In this document: positions 22,015 to 34,300 of the stretch, piece by piece
Layout of the letters: each line of letters opens with the position of its first letter
Position numbering within the stretch: the first letter of the stretch is position 1
From: Lytechinus pictus
Lineage: Eukaryota > Echinodermata > Echinoidea > Temnopleuroida > Toxopneustidae
DNA: 64,000 nucleotides
Assembly: GCF_037042905.1 (NCBI RefSeq)
Contig: NC_087253.1
Location: 15,793,501 to 15,857,500, forward strand
Direction: 5' to 3'
The notes under the pieces: model-generated
What the model was told of the DNA's origin: nothing
Seen by the model: the letters and a program-made list of their open reading frames with translations, nothing else
Database searches by the model: none
Made by a program: the position numbers and the translations under genes

Positions 22015-24167
22015 TTAAGAGCCCTGCCAAGAATCAGACCCTGAACTTCCAAAGAGAATTCATTTTATAACTTAACCCCCCCCCCCCCAAAAAAAAAGTC
22101 TCACCATGGAACCCCTGGTCGGGGCCCACGACCACTCCACCAAGGGAAAAATGACACCGAACCTACCATAGAAAGGACACCCCCTCCCAGTCTCACTGTC
22201 AGATTAATTGTCTTGCTTTTTATTTTCCCTCCCTCCCTCCCCCCTTTCTCATTCCCTCCTTTCCCCTCTCCCTCTCTCCTCTAAAACAACTTATCCACAA
22301 TACAACCTTCAACAAAAATAGAAACACATACCAGAATTTGAAGCACTGCACATGTCATAATTTCCATTTTATGAACAATATTTTTACGTTTTTATTATCA
22401 TTTACTCGTTTCATTTATTATTTCATTTAACACAAGTTTCAGAAATCATGTCAATATTTCAAAACATAAACCGCACTTACACTCATATAGATTAATACAC
22501 ACATTCTCACAACATAAACATAATAATATTGCAAGTATTTATCCTGGTAAAATATACATAAAATCTACCCCTACATTGTCTAAATGGACAACAGTTTTAC
22601 ACATGAATCTTCTGCAATAATAATTATTGCTCATTAAGGTCCAAATTCACAGAACTGAATTTCAATAATGTAACATTACGTAACATTTAAACCCCTGTAA
22701 AAATACCAACTTTTTTTTCCTTACTTTACATTTCTTTTCTTTTTTTAGTGCCTTACCCCAAACAGCATTTTTTTTTAAAAGACAGACAATATGAGACAAT
22801 CTGTTTAATGCCAACTACATGTATACTGAACCCGAATTTTCAGAGAAATTATGCCCAAACATATTAAACTTGTACCATACTGATGAGTAATAAGTATGCT
22901 AAAACAAGTTTGAAAATTCATAATGATATGAAAAGTGAGTAATACTAACATGATAAAAAAAATGTGAAAGATTAAGGCAAATTAATATCAACACTGGGCC
23001 TGGGACAAATACCCTTTTACTGTCATTCGACTGACCAGAGTAATAATTGTGTATTGAAAGAGTTACATAGTTTGGAATTCCTTAACTTTTAGCATAAAAT
23101 TCAAGTATCTTGAACTTTGTTGTCAAATATCCAAGATAAGCCATATACTTTTGATAATCGAATATTTAAAATCAGTAATCAAACATTTGGCAAACTTTTG
23201 ATTAGTGTAAATAATAGTATTCGGTTGCTGGTTGTCGGTAAACTGATTGAATGCATCGGTTGTTTGAGTTCCCAGGTCTAATCAACACCATTAAAGATTC
23301 CCTCTTTATGTCTTACATGATGATTCCAAAATAATGCCACTTGGGTTTTTGTTTCGTTTTATACCAATACTAAAACTCCATGTTCATTAAAAAAAAAGAT
23401 AACCTCTCATGGGTCAGCTTGAAAATAATCGTCAGAAATAATTTCTGAAAAAAATAAATATCTTTGAATTCTGTATCAGGGGGTGCTTCAGACAGGTTTC
23501 AATGTGACTAAACTCACATCTACATTACCAGTTGCATGTGGTATATATAATGCATCACTGCCATGGTCAAATCATGTTCAAGACACCCACTCGCTACTTC
23601 ATATTATACAATGAGAATGCGTGTTACATATCATCACAGTGTTGGACTGACATAAGGATTCCTTTTTAGTAAACATTAAATCTTTGTGAAACACCCCCCT
23701 GAGACAGTATCAGCCACTTCAATGACACATTCAGTTCCACTTTCACACGCCACTTTGTCTTTTATACAAGCTATCACTCCCTTTCACTTTCTCTTGCTCT
23801 CTCACACTCTCTACTAAATTCAGTTCCACGTTATATATCTCTAAAAAGGAATATTCTGGACATTAGAACTACAATAACTGCAATGATGAACCGGCTTTCT
23901 GCCTATCTTGCAGGGAAAGGTTTCTGCTTATCTTGTGGGGAAAGATTGGAGAGTACCCGGTAAAACCACAACCGAATAATACCAAGAGAATTGATTGAGA
24001 TTAGCCAATTGGCTAGAAGAAGTCTTATTATGGTAACTTTGCCATTCTGAAATACTCCCCAAGGAGTGGAGATTTGCATACACTGTCACGGTGAGCCATA
24101 TCCAACAATTGGGGTAAGAAAGATTGTCCATCTCTAATAAACCTACTGGCAGGAAAAGGCCATATTA

Positions 24168-24564
24168 GGGCGATTCCATACGTGTCGTACGGGACATTTT
24201 GACAGCAATTTCTAGTTTCCTAGTCGATTGCTTGGGCAATAAAATATTCTCTTTTGTCAATGATAAAGCTATAGTGGGTAGTCATGTGAAAAACTAATAA
24301 CCAACACAAAATAAATGATTATGGGTATATTGTAGGTGAAAATGTTGTGTCGTACGGGACGCAGAAATGTCCCGTACGACACGCAACATTTTAAGCTCTA
24401 ATTCACCTATGGACAACATATTTTTGTTGGTTGTCAGTTTTTTTGCATGTCTACCCAGAAGTACTTTGATATTACCACAAAGCAAATTGAACTTCTTTGT
24501 TCGTTTGGACAGCAGGTTAAAAATTGTTGTGAAAATGGGTGATTTTTCTAGCATGGAATCGCCC
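24168..24564. mobile_element. MITE with GGGCGATTCCAT ends and internal GTCGTACGGGAC palindrome
   Basis: Inverted ends GGGCGATTCCAT (24168-24179; complement 24553-24564). GTGTCGTACGGGAC occurs near the left end and again as a perfect hairpin at 24347-24382 (14-bp arms, 8-nt loop). Flanking DNA on both sides carries a related AACTTTGCCA...ACTCCCCA segment. Confidence 0.72.
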
Positions 24565-24855
24565 ACTATGTTAACTTTGCCAGTGTGGCATACTCCCCAG
24601 AGAGTGGAGAGTGCTCATACACCGCATGCAGATAACACAGAATCCTGTGACGGGGGATAAACGCTGTAAAGCGCTAATTATAGAGATCTTGATTTCGACT
24701 GACTGCTGAACCCTGTTACACCAGTAAGTACATGACCATGATTGAAAAGTTACCATAACTTTCGGATCTTCATGATATTGGTGGCAAAGGAGGAAAGAAG
24801 AAGGAAGAAAAAATAAAACAGGACAGAAAAAAAGAAAGGAAGATAGAAAAAAGAT

Positions 24856-25017
24856 CAGGGGCCCGTTTCATAAAGGACTTAAAACTGTTGTAACTTTGCC
24901 ATAATGGCAACGACCATGGCAGCAGGGCTCAACAGCCAATCAACATCAAGGTTACCATGGTAGTTGCCATAAAGGCAAAGTTACAACAGTTGTAACTCTT
25001 TATGAAAGGGGCCCCTG
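24856..25017. mobile_element. Foldback MITE, ends CAGGGGCCC-TTTCATAAAG
   Basis: 162 bp. Ends CAGGGGCCCGTTTCATAAAG and its near-perfect inverse; the inner arms share GTTGTAACTTTGCC. It belongs to the same 'TTTCATAAAG' group as 46799-46976 and 55555-55720. Confidence 0.75.
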
Positions 25018-25395
25018 AAATGAGAAAGAGAGAAAGAAAGAGCAAAAACATGGAGACAAAGAAACAAAGAAAGAAAGCAAGGTATGAAAGAAAGAGAGAA
25101 GAGCAAATCATTTAGCCTCAAAGAAACACACAGAACTTTGCTCCAATGTTGGTTCCATTGCATACTTTTTTTCAGAAGTCTGGTTTTAAGGTGGGAAATG
25201 TTTAAAAACTTTACCCCTTGCTATTCAATTCAATAATTCGAGTTGCAGTACTACCATAATATATTAATTACTAACTGTACATGTATCCATGTGCATCAGC
25301 ACTATAAGTAGGCCAAAAAGGATTTCAAAATCCCTTTAGATCTAAAGGTATTCTCTAAATTTTACTAATAAAAAAAAAAAAGATTTCTGCATATG

Positions 25396-28300
25396 CTATA
25401 AGTCCTCATCCGTCATTGTGTCTTCTGTCCTGAGATCATGAAACGTGTACTCTGATTGGTTGATTGTTGGATTCGGGGCTTGAAGGGTGGAGAAGGAAGC
25501 GGTTGATTGGTTGGTTGGGAAGGCAGGCTGGGCAGTGTTCTCGGGGGCATGGTGGTGGGGGAGCTGGTAGTCGTGGAAGACCGCTGGCATCCTGGGGTCA
25601 CGTTCTGACAGCGTCTGGGTGGGGATCTGTACTGAAGAATCGTGCTGTGAAGAGAGAGCAAACAAAAAACATACTAAATGGTTGGTTGCGGAAAGTTTTG
25701 TCTTCGCGACAAGGCCAAGATTACGTTATTCAGGCAAAAATGGGTTTTAAATTTCCCTTCATACAATGGACAATACAAAGCAGGAGACCAGTGCCTTGAT
25801 ATGAGGGAACTGCTCGTGTATGACATATAAATTCAAAGCATTACAAATTCACAACTCTCTTATTTTTTGATGAACTCTCATTGAACCTTCACCAATATTG
25901 TGCTCTAACGCTATTAGTAAAATCATTGTCAAGGGGATCTTCCCTTCCAAAGTGGACTTACCTGAAATAAAGGAGGTCTAACCGGTGATGATAGATGTGA
26001 GCTGTGTTCTGGTTTACTTGGTGAGTGAAAGGATGGAGGCTCGGGTGTTGACTCTCTTATTAAAGTACCATCTAACAGAAAAAAAAAAAACACAATAAAT
26101 TAAAGATAAATGAAAGTACCTTAATTGCAGCACACAATGATTTCATGAGAAAATCTGGGGGGGGGGGGGGGGGGTTTCACAAAAATGACTTAGAGTCGCA
26201 CTTAAATGCCGACGCGTACATGATATGCAACGCGCGATCTCATTGATTGATACATAGTAGTGCGCGTCCTCATGGCATGATCTGACCAATGCGGTCAATG
26301 CTGGTACATTTAAATAAATAAATGAAAGATCACCAAGAGGATCGCCAACACAAACAGGCACATGTGGGGCAGTGTATTATCATTCTTTGGAAAAAGACCT
26401 GACAAATAGGTGGAATATCATGCGTATATTGCTAATTCCTCAGCAATTACACAATCTTTTGTAGATTCCTTAGGCATATATTTTTAATTCATACATACAG
26501 ACACTTGGGTGGTCATATATTTTTGAATTCTATACAAACTCACTTTGAAATCTTTACCATGAACCACAGGTATATATGATTTAATATAAATGCCAGTGCT
26601 CAATCTAAAAATGAGTTCGAACAGAATCCAATAACGCATGCCCGAGCGTAGAAAATAGACATTCCAGGCAATGTAGTCTCGTCAAAGTGATGATAATACA
26701 CTGTCCCACGTGTGCTTATCTACGTTGGTCATCTTCAGTGTCATGGTTTTTTTTTCCAGCTTATACTATAGTAATGATTTCACAAAGATGGGTTTATATA
26801 GTAGGTAAATCACAATCTCTTTTCGGAGTGTTTTACCTGGTTTGAATCCCCCCCCAAAAAAAAAAAAATAATAATAAATAAAGTGAAAATAAAGAAAAAT
26901 AAAATAAATAAAAAATAACTACTAAAAACAAAATATATAGACATAAAGACAATAGAACCCACACAAATAAACTAATACACACAAAAAAAGTCAACAGAAC
27001 AACTAGGGACAGTGATTTTCCGCGATCGCGGAAAACGGACGGAATTCACGGAAAGGGCCTTTTGAAACGGAAAATGGCATTTCAAACGGAAAATCACGGA
27101 AAACGTATTTTCCCTCAAAATACACAGAATAGCAACAGAAATTACTCCAAAATCACAACAAAATGAGAATATTAAATGGCCAAAAAAACCCAGAAAACAC
27201 GATCTCACTTCGCTACTATCATGACAATTCACACATCGTGACTGCACTCGACATCAGCACACTCGATTGTACCCCCCACCGTACCCGTACCCGGCCGGCC
27301 GGGTTGGGCTTCACATGCACACGTGTATCGTTCAACTACATGTACACAGTTGTGTGTTGCTGCCCTCTACGTTTGAAGATGTAACAGCACGATATCGTGG
27401 TCTTAAAATCCAAGATGGCGGATTGGGAAAAGACGATGACTGATGATAACGATGTCCAAAAACCCCCAAAATTATCGATGAAATATCATTTCACCGTGAA
27501 ATAATGCTAATAATATGAAAGGTGAGGATGTATGCATGCAAAATGGGTGTGTTAAAATATTTTATTCACCCGCATAGATCCGATTAGAACGGATTTTATT
27601 GTGTTGTTGGTACAGTAGCAGATACAAATTTTGACCAGTTCGAGTGTGCATGTAAATGTGTAAACGGAATTGTCACTTTTCCGTGTGTACAAAGTCTATG
27701 GGGAAACGGAATTTCCGTTTTCTGACATGCTGAAACGGAATTTGAGATTTTCTGAAACGGAAAAGGCAATTTTTTTAAACGGAAAATCACTGTCCCTAAA
27801 CAACTGACCTGGTTTTGTTGGAGAACCAAAAGGGTTAGGCATGATTCTATCTGTAGAGGGCGCACTATCTGTTTCCATTGATCCTGTACCGAGTTGAGAT
27901 AGTTGTTGTGTAAGTCCTAGCATACCACCTTCTTTCACTTCTACGATAACCCATATGGTCTCTGCAAAACAAAATGTGTAAACACAATACCAAAATGTAG
28001 AGTGTGCATTTAAGTCAACCTTCCAAAAGTCAAATCATCGCCTATAAACTCAAAGTATTACGTCAACAAAATACAGGCAATTCAACCTAAAAAGTCAAAT
28101 GTTTTTTTACCATAGAAATCTGTTTGACTCTGACTAAGAAGAGGTATATACAACACATGTTTTGAATGATCTGACTTCAGGCGATTATTTGACTTATAGA
28201 AGATTGACTTAACACAAGATTGACTTAAGCAGAGTTACCCAAGTAAAACTTTGGTAATAATATTTCATCTAAGTTATATTTCGCCTTCTGATTCGTCAAA

Positions 28301-31300
28301 CACCTGTATTTCACTATTAGGTCTGTACTTAATGCATGTTCAGAAATGTTGTGGGGAGGGGAATCTTGAAGTTGAATCTTCTATTCAAAGAACAATGTGC
28401 TCTACCCTCTCCATCAAGGGGTTGAGGGGAAAATATTGGAAGGGAGAACATCCACTAGTATGGTGAGGAATCACAAGGAAATGTTGATTTCACTTAAAAG
28501 AATTGCCACGGATACTCTGGCACATATTTCCACATATATCTTTAACACAAACACCAGGTGTGTGTTTCATAAAGCTGTTCATAAAATAAGAGTGACTTTA
28601 ACCCTTTGCGTGCGGGCCCGCGAATCCCGATACCTCTCCCTGCGGCGGAGCCGTTTTGGTACATTGCTGGTATTTGGATCTGTGGCGGTGTTTTCCGAAT
28701 CAATTGCTAATTGCGCCAAACTGATGTATTTTCAGGATTTTTAGTAAATGTAAAGATGAAAGATCAGACATTTTTCTTTCTAGAAATAAAGGTTTTGCTT
28801 CTCAAATCAACAGAATAGTTGAGAAATTTACGAGGAAAAAGTCGTGTTATTTTGTAAAATCTTCGCTTTTACCCAAGTCAATAGGCACTGTGTACAAAAG
28901 TGCGTAAGGGCAATCAGCACACGCGGACAGGTCGGGTTCGATCGATACCGCTTTGTTGTCTGCTCTAGTGCCTTTTTCATTGCCTATTATATTGTCACGT
29001 ACTCATGAATGGTCTCTTTACCTCCTTGTAGAGAGATCATTTGCAAAGTGTATAATTACGACGATAATCCTTTTTTTGTGAAATCACAGCATACCAAATA
29101 CCTTTATTTTCCAGAATGAATAAAAAATGGTAAATGTTCCTTTGCAAGTACAATGATGATGCTGCGCAACGAAAGTCCGAAACTAATTTGTGATTTGAGG
29201 CTTCTGGGCTTCAAGACGGTGGCCTCAATGTTTCACTAAAAATCGCCTTTGGTTTTTTCTATTCATGAATTATTGCTTGTAATAAAAATAATTTTGTTCC
29301 TGAAGATTGCATACCAGTATTCGATCTGTTTTCCTGTTGCAATCTCAAAGAGTTCAACATCCTTTTTTCTCTGAGTTCTTATCATTTAAATTATATCTGT
29401 ATCGTCTTCCTTCTCCCCGATTTGGATTACGAGGTATATACCCGCCCCCACCACCCTCAATCCTGTCTCTCTAATTTTTCTTCTCAGTACCTGTCATTTT
29501 ACATTATATATTACGGTTCCGAGAGAATATATATGCCTCGTTTTTGCCAACTTGTATTGATCGGAGATGGTTGCATTTGTGGGCCTCTCGTCCAATTGGA
29601 TCGTGGTCATCATGTCGAAAATTTAGGCCCCCCCCCCCCCGTTTCTCAAATTAATATCCCGAAAAAAACTTTTAAAATTACTATTGTAACTGTCACTTCA
29701 CAATAAATATTAAATCATCTTCCTATATTGATAACATAGGTAGATATCTTTCGCAAAAGACAAAATGATAATGATGAGGATCATCTTATAAAAATGCACG
29801 ACTAAACTATTTTTTGTGTGTGAACTTGGGGCTTAGGGTTATGGCAAGAAAGAGGCCTCAATCTTTCACTAAAAGTCATTTTTAAAGATTTTTTCATAAA
29901 TCATACGTCTCATTTAATTCGATTTTCCACGCAGCTATGATAATAAAATAATTTTGTTCCTGAAGTTTGCGCACCGGCATTCAATTTGTAATATCCTGAA
30001 ATTATTTCAGAGTTAAACGAGTAAAAGTGACTTATTAAAATTGTCTGAAATCATACCTCTCAACTTTCTTCTTGACACTTTCTACGTTTCTTTCTTTATC
30101 TTACTTTTCCCTAAAAAAGAGCCACGCTAGCAATTACTAATAGTAAAATAAAGTATTTTTTCTTGAATTGATTATAACATCCGCAATCAAAAGCATTTTT
30201 TTATTTGTACTTTCGTTTTGTTCTATTTTTAATTTGTCTCCTTGATTTTACAACCGAAAACAAAGTAATAAATAAATTATTAAAAAAACATTCCTAATAG
30301 TTAGAATTCATTTTTGTCTTTATCGTTTTAATTGTTCTATCTAATAGTCCAAAGGCTGCGGAGTTGGTAGGAAGTTTCATTCCTCACCCCTTTCAGCAAA
30401 CATACAACAAATCCGAAGACTATAAATTTGTGATTTTTTGGCCAGTCCACTCCCTCCCACATTCAGCTCAACCCCTCCATTATCAAAACGCTCAGCGGCC
30501 CCTGTTTTTTATTTTAAAAATCAGATATTTTGGTTTTGATGCTAACCAGGATAAGTGCCCAAAATGTTTGAAGTAACGGAAACATATTTTTTTATATGAA
30601 TCTTTTCTACCACGCTATTGGCCGGTAAAAAAATAGAAATTCGCGAAAAAGTAGGAAAATCAATAAAATTGGGGTCGGTATCAACCCTTGGGGGGGGGGG
30701 GGGGAGTGTAGGTCGCACGTGAATAAAAGTTTGTAGGATTGAGAGGGTTCTGTCGGGTGACACCCCGGACACGCCAGTGTTTTCTTTATAGTGGGCGCCT
30801 TAACGTAATTTCTCATCATATATATTTCCTCCATATCAGACGAGGAAACTTCTAGTTCATTATTGGTTTTATCATTTTAATTGATTATGTTTCCGTCAAC
30901 TTTTCAATGCAAAAAAAATTATCTGGGAGAAAAAATAAAAATAAGATAAAGAGCATCTAAAACCTATCCTATAATAAATTCATTCTGTAAAATGACATGA
31001 ATTAAAACAATTTGATTTTTTTAGCCGATTCACCCCCGTAAACAAATACATTGCTGTCCCTGAATAACATAAATCTTTTTCCAAATATTTTGGTTTGGAT
31101 GCTAACAATGGGAAGCGCCCCAATGCGATTTTTTTTAAATTATTTTCTTTTGGTCGTAACGGGGGAAAAAACTGGACAGGACGGTCTTTATTATTATCTT
31201 TTCCACCGTGTTACTATAGCAATTAAAACAGAAAATAGGAGAGAGGAGACAAACAAGCAATATGACAGTGTAGGTCAGAACATTTCCATCGGGAAGGGGG

Positions 31301-34300
31301 GCTAGGTCAAACAAGAATAATAATACAAAGTCATCAGTTTGACAAGGGTCTGAGGACCGAGTTGCGACAAACAAACGTTTTGGGACTTTTTTAAAAGTAA
31401 TATAAAAAAAAAAAAATAAAGTCATGTTATTATTCGTTTAAGTAGATATTATGGAATGTTAGCAAAAGCGCACTTGTCTATCCCCCCTTTTATCTCTCCA
31501 TCTCTAATTCTCTCTCGTTCTCCGTGACATCTGAACATTTTTTTTCCTATAATTTCCCTAAATGATTCTTCTTTCATCCTCATATGCATCATCACCCAGG
31601 GAAGCGCTTTTATGCAAAATGAATCACTGACCGATGTCATAAGCACCTGTTTTGTTGGTAATTGAGACAATTTTTTTTTTTTTTAGATAAGGTATGTTGG
31701 TCGGAAAAAAAGTATTCATAAAAACTTTTTGTATTGCTAAGTACGAAGAGCATTCAATAGGTAATCTTGCCGATAAACGCTAATCTTTCTTTTGTTCGGG
31801 GCGTTGACCATCTGTATCCTGCTCTTTTCGGAAGGAATTCGTTTGAGTTGCCGCCCAGACATTCTTTTGTTTTGGGTAGTGCCGATATCATGAACTACAT
31901 GGACGTTTCCCTTTTGAAAAGAGCATAAGATAAATGGTGTGCTAAACTGCTTTCTTTTCTCTTCTTTTTTTTTAGAATAGTAGAGAAAAATAATGAGAAG
32001 AGGGATGATGGGGAGGGAAAAAGTTCATAAGTGCACCGCGATCAGCTCAAAGTACTAAAAAGACATTACAAGCTTTTTGTTTTTCTGAAAATACAATCGA
32101 TCGATGAAACCAAGGAGATATCATTCTATCTAGAGTAATATCTTCTTGATGAAACAAATAAGACGAAAATGGTGAATAAACGCGTAGGTTATTACGCGAC
32201 GATCTTCCAGAAAAGATTTTAGCTTATATCTTTCAGAACAACGATATGGATCAAATCACGTGATCAAAACAAATCACGTGATCAGAACAAATCACGTGAT
32301 CAGGCCTAGTGTGCGCGCGCGTACGTGCACGTCACAAAATTTATCCTTCCCGTTTGACTCCAACGAAAAATTCGGGTAAAGTTGAAATGATTTCCTATTT
32401 TGGGCATTTTTCTCCACGTAGCTGTATATTTTTTTCATTTGATTATTGAAATAGGTTTATAAAGGAAATGGTGGGAAAAGTTTTAGTACATAACAATTAC
32501 GAAAAAGCTGAAAAACTTCATCGAATTAAACCAAACAAATCTCGGCTTCTGTAGAAGCCCGTCGTAGCTAAGTGAACGACTCGCTGGGCTTCTGTGGAAG
32601 CCCGTCGCACGCAAAGGGTTAAGAATGACTGGTGATCCTTTCTTGTGGTAAATGATATGCACAATATTTCCATTAGTGTTGATTTAGCACCTTAAAAAGG
32701 ATCACCAGTCGTTTGTAAAGTCGCTTATAACTTATGAACAGCTTAATGACACATCTACCAGAATTTACAAATGTGACCTGCCTCCCCAAAACCAACAATA
32801 AGTTGACCAAAATGAATATTAAGATTTTTATTGAGCTTTAAAATTAATTTCCTAAACTTTAAAATATGTCATATGTTGAAATTGACCAACAATAACCATT
32901 ACAAGTAATTGATTGAATGCAGAGGAAATTCAGCAAGAGCTTAAAAAAAGGAGAAAAAAAGGTTTGAAATTTGGGGTTCACTCAAGCATGAGATGTGCAT
33001 ACGGTGTAATCTCATTGAAACTTCCGAGCGGTCTGAAAAAGAAGTGGCCAAGAAACTCTTGTATCTTTTCTTTTATTCAACTTCACGACTTCAAATTTTC
33101 ACAGTATGAAGAAAAAGAATTGCTCTTTCAGATAAGCTATTTTCTAAATTTTTGGATATTGGAGACTAAATTACTATTTTGGCTATTTACAGAGAACCTT
33201 ACCTGGCGACTTATTGGTGGATTTTGGGGTGGTAGCTCACAAATATTCACGATTCTACTTCATACAGTAAGTGCAGCACACTGTACATTTCCTGGAGCCA
33301 CAGAACAATTGTACTAATATTATATACGTATACTATACTTACCCCCGTAGAAAACCCCTGTTGATGTGCACATCCTCCATTGCCCTTGATAGACCCCACA
33401 GTGTGAGGGGCTGTGCATCTTAACACTGATGTCCATATCTGTCTGACCGTTCAACGGCTCTGTATAGACTCTGTCCAGTGGTCCTAGCTGATGACCGTGT
33501 ATGAAACGTAAACACGACCCCGGTGGCCATTGGTCAGTGGCTGTACATGTAGGTGTGAACGATTAAAAGATATATTTGTTATTCATCCAGGTCCAATTGC
33601 CAGGGATAATGAAAAATATATTCATTTATCAGAGAGCTTTGTGAATCCAAGCCATTGAAGGCTATGACTTTGGATGCCCTGTTGACTAGCAATGATGCTC
33701 CTCTAAGAGTCTCATTAATTAGGGCCGGGGATTTGTTTTGTCATTTTATTTTTTTTCATTTCTTGCCGGAATATACAAATGTGCCCAATGGAAAAGTCAC
33801 CTCGACATAAAAAGTATTGAAATCTAAGGTCTCTTTATAAATATATCAAAATTTCTCTGCAAACTGACCCAGAACCCAATTTCAAACATTGCCAATAAGA
33901 TATATACCATGGTAGCATAGCTCGGTAGCATAGCTCAGCAGCCCATCATAATCAAGTTTTCCATGGTGATGGCAAGGTCTACATAGTTTTATGTATTTGA
34001 ATTTATGAAACAGGCTCCAGTACTGGAACTGAGTGATTGAGTTAAATCTTGAAGCAATTATTTAAGCCTTAGACTGTCATTTACAACACCATCTGAAAGA
34101 TGTGACTAGGGCTCAAACCTCAAACCTCTTCTTGGATTACAGGAACTGTACACGCCACAATACCCAGTGTGTCAAATGGCGCCAATAAAGAATCTATCTT
34201 CACCACTTGAATTTTTTTAATACTAATCTTGAAGCATTCTGTAATTCCTATCCATGTATGCTTCATACAGGGTTCGTCCAGTTCACGAACTTACATATAA

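Larger units (their letters stand above)
19825..25395. other. Region between RPS13 promoter and ILRUN stop
   Basis: No coding sequence recognised. It holds a 228-bp foldback (19984-20211), a TA-flanked foldback (20480-21324), MITE B copy 2 (21432-22014), a GTCGTACGGGAC element (24168-24564) and a GGGGCCC foldback (24856-25017). The AT-rich, repeat-poor stretch of about 22.3-23.9 kb, with TTTATT words near 22.39-22.43 kb, could be distal ILRUN 3' UTR. This is only inference. Confidence 0.55.
28602..32618. mobile_element. 4,017-bp piggyBac-type element, apparently non-autonomous
   Basis: Perfect 13-bp inverted ends CCCTTTGCGTGCG, bounded on both sides by TTAA (28598-28601, 32619-32622), the hallmark of piggyBac insertion. 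Removing the element and one TTAA restores a MITE E like that at 46799. No open frame over ~100 codons and no recognisable transposase on either strand. The interior contains degenerate direct repeats (the block TTTTGTTCCTGAAG at about 29292 and 29950; ATATTTTGGTTT.GATGCTAAC at about 30527 and 31087), three 18-bp-spaced TCACGTGA sites and two terminal-side hairpins. Located in ILRUN intron 3. Confidence 0.88.

Noticed and set aside
28397..28744. 115-codon plus-strand frame
   Set aside because: It crosses the boundary between MITE E and the 4-kb element and resembles no protein; it is therefore chance.
32256..32299. CRISPR-like array (three regularly spaced repeats)
   Set aside because: Only three 11-bp palindromic repeats with near-identical 7-bp spacers in a eukaryotic transposon; these are E-box repeats.
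32913..33317. 134-codon plus-strand frame
   Set aside because: Lies in ILRUN intron 3 on the opposite strand, AT-rich, no recognisable motif or splice context.
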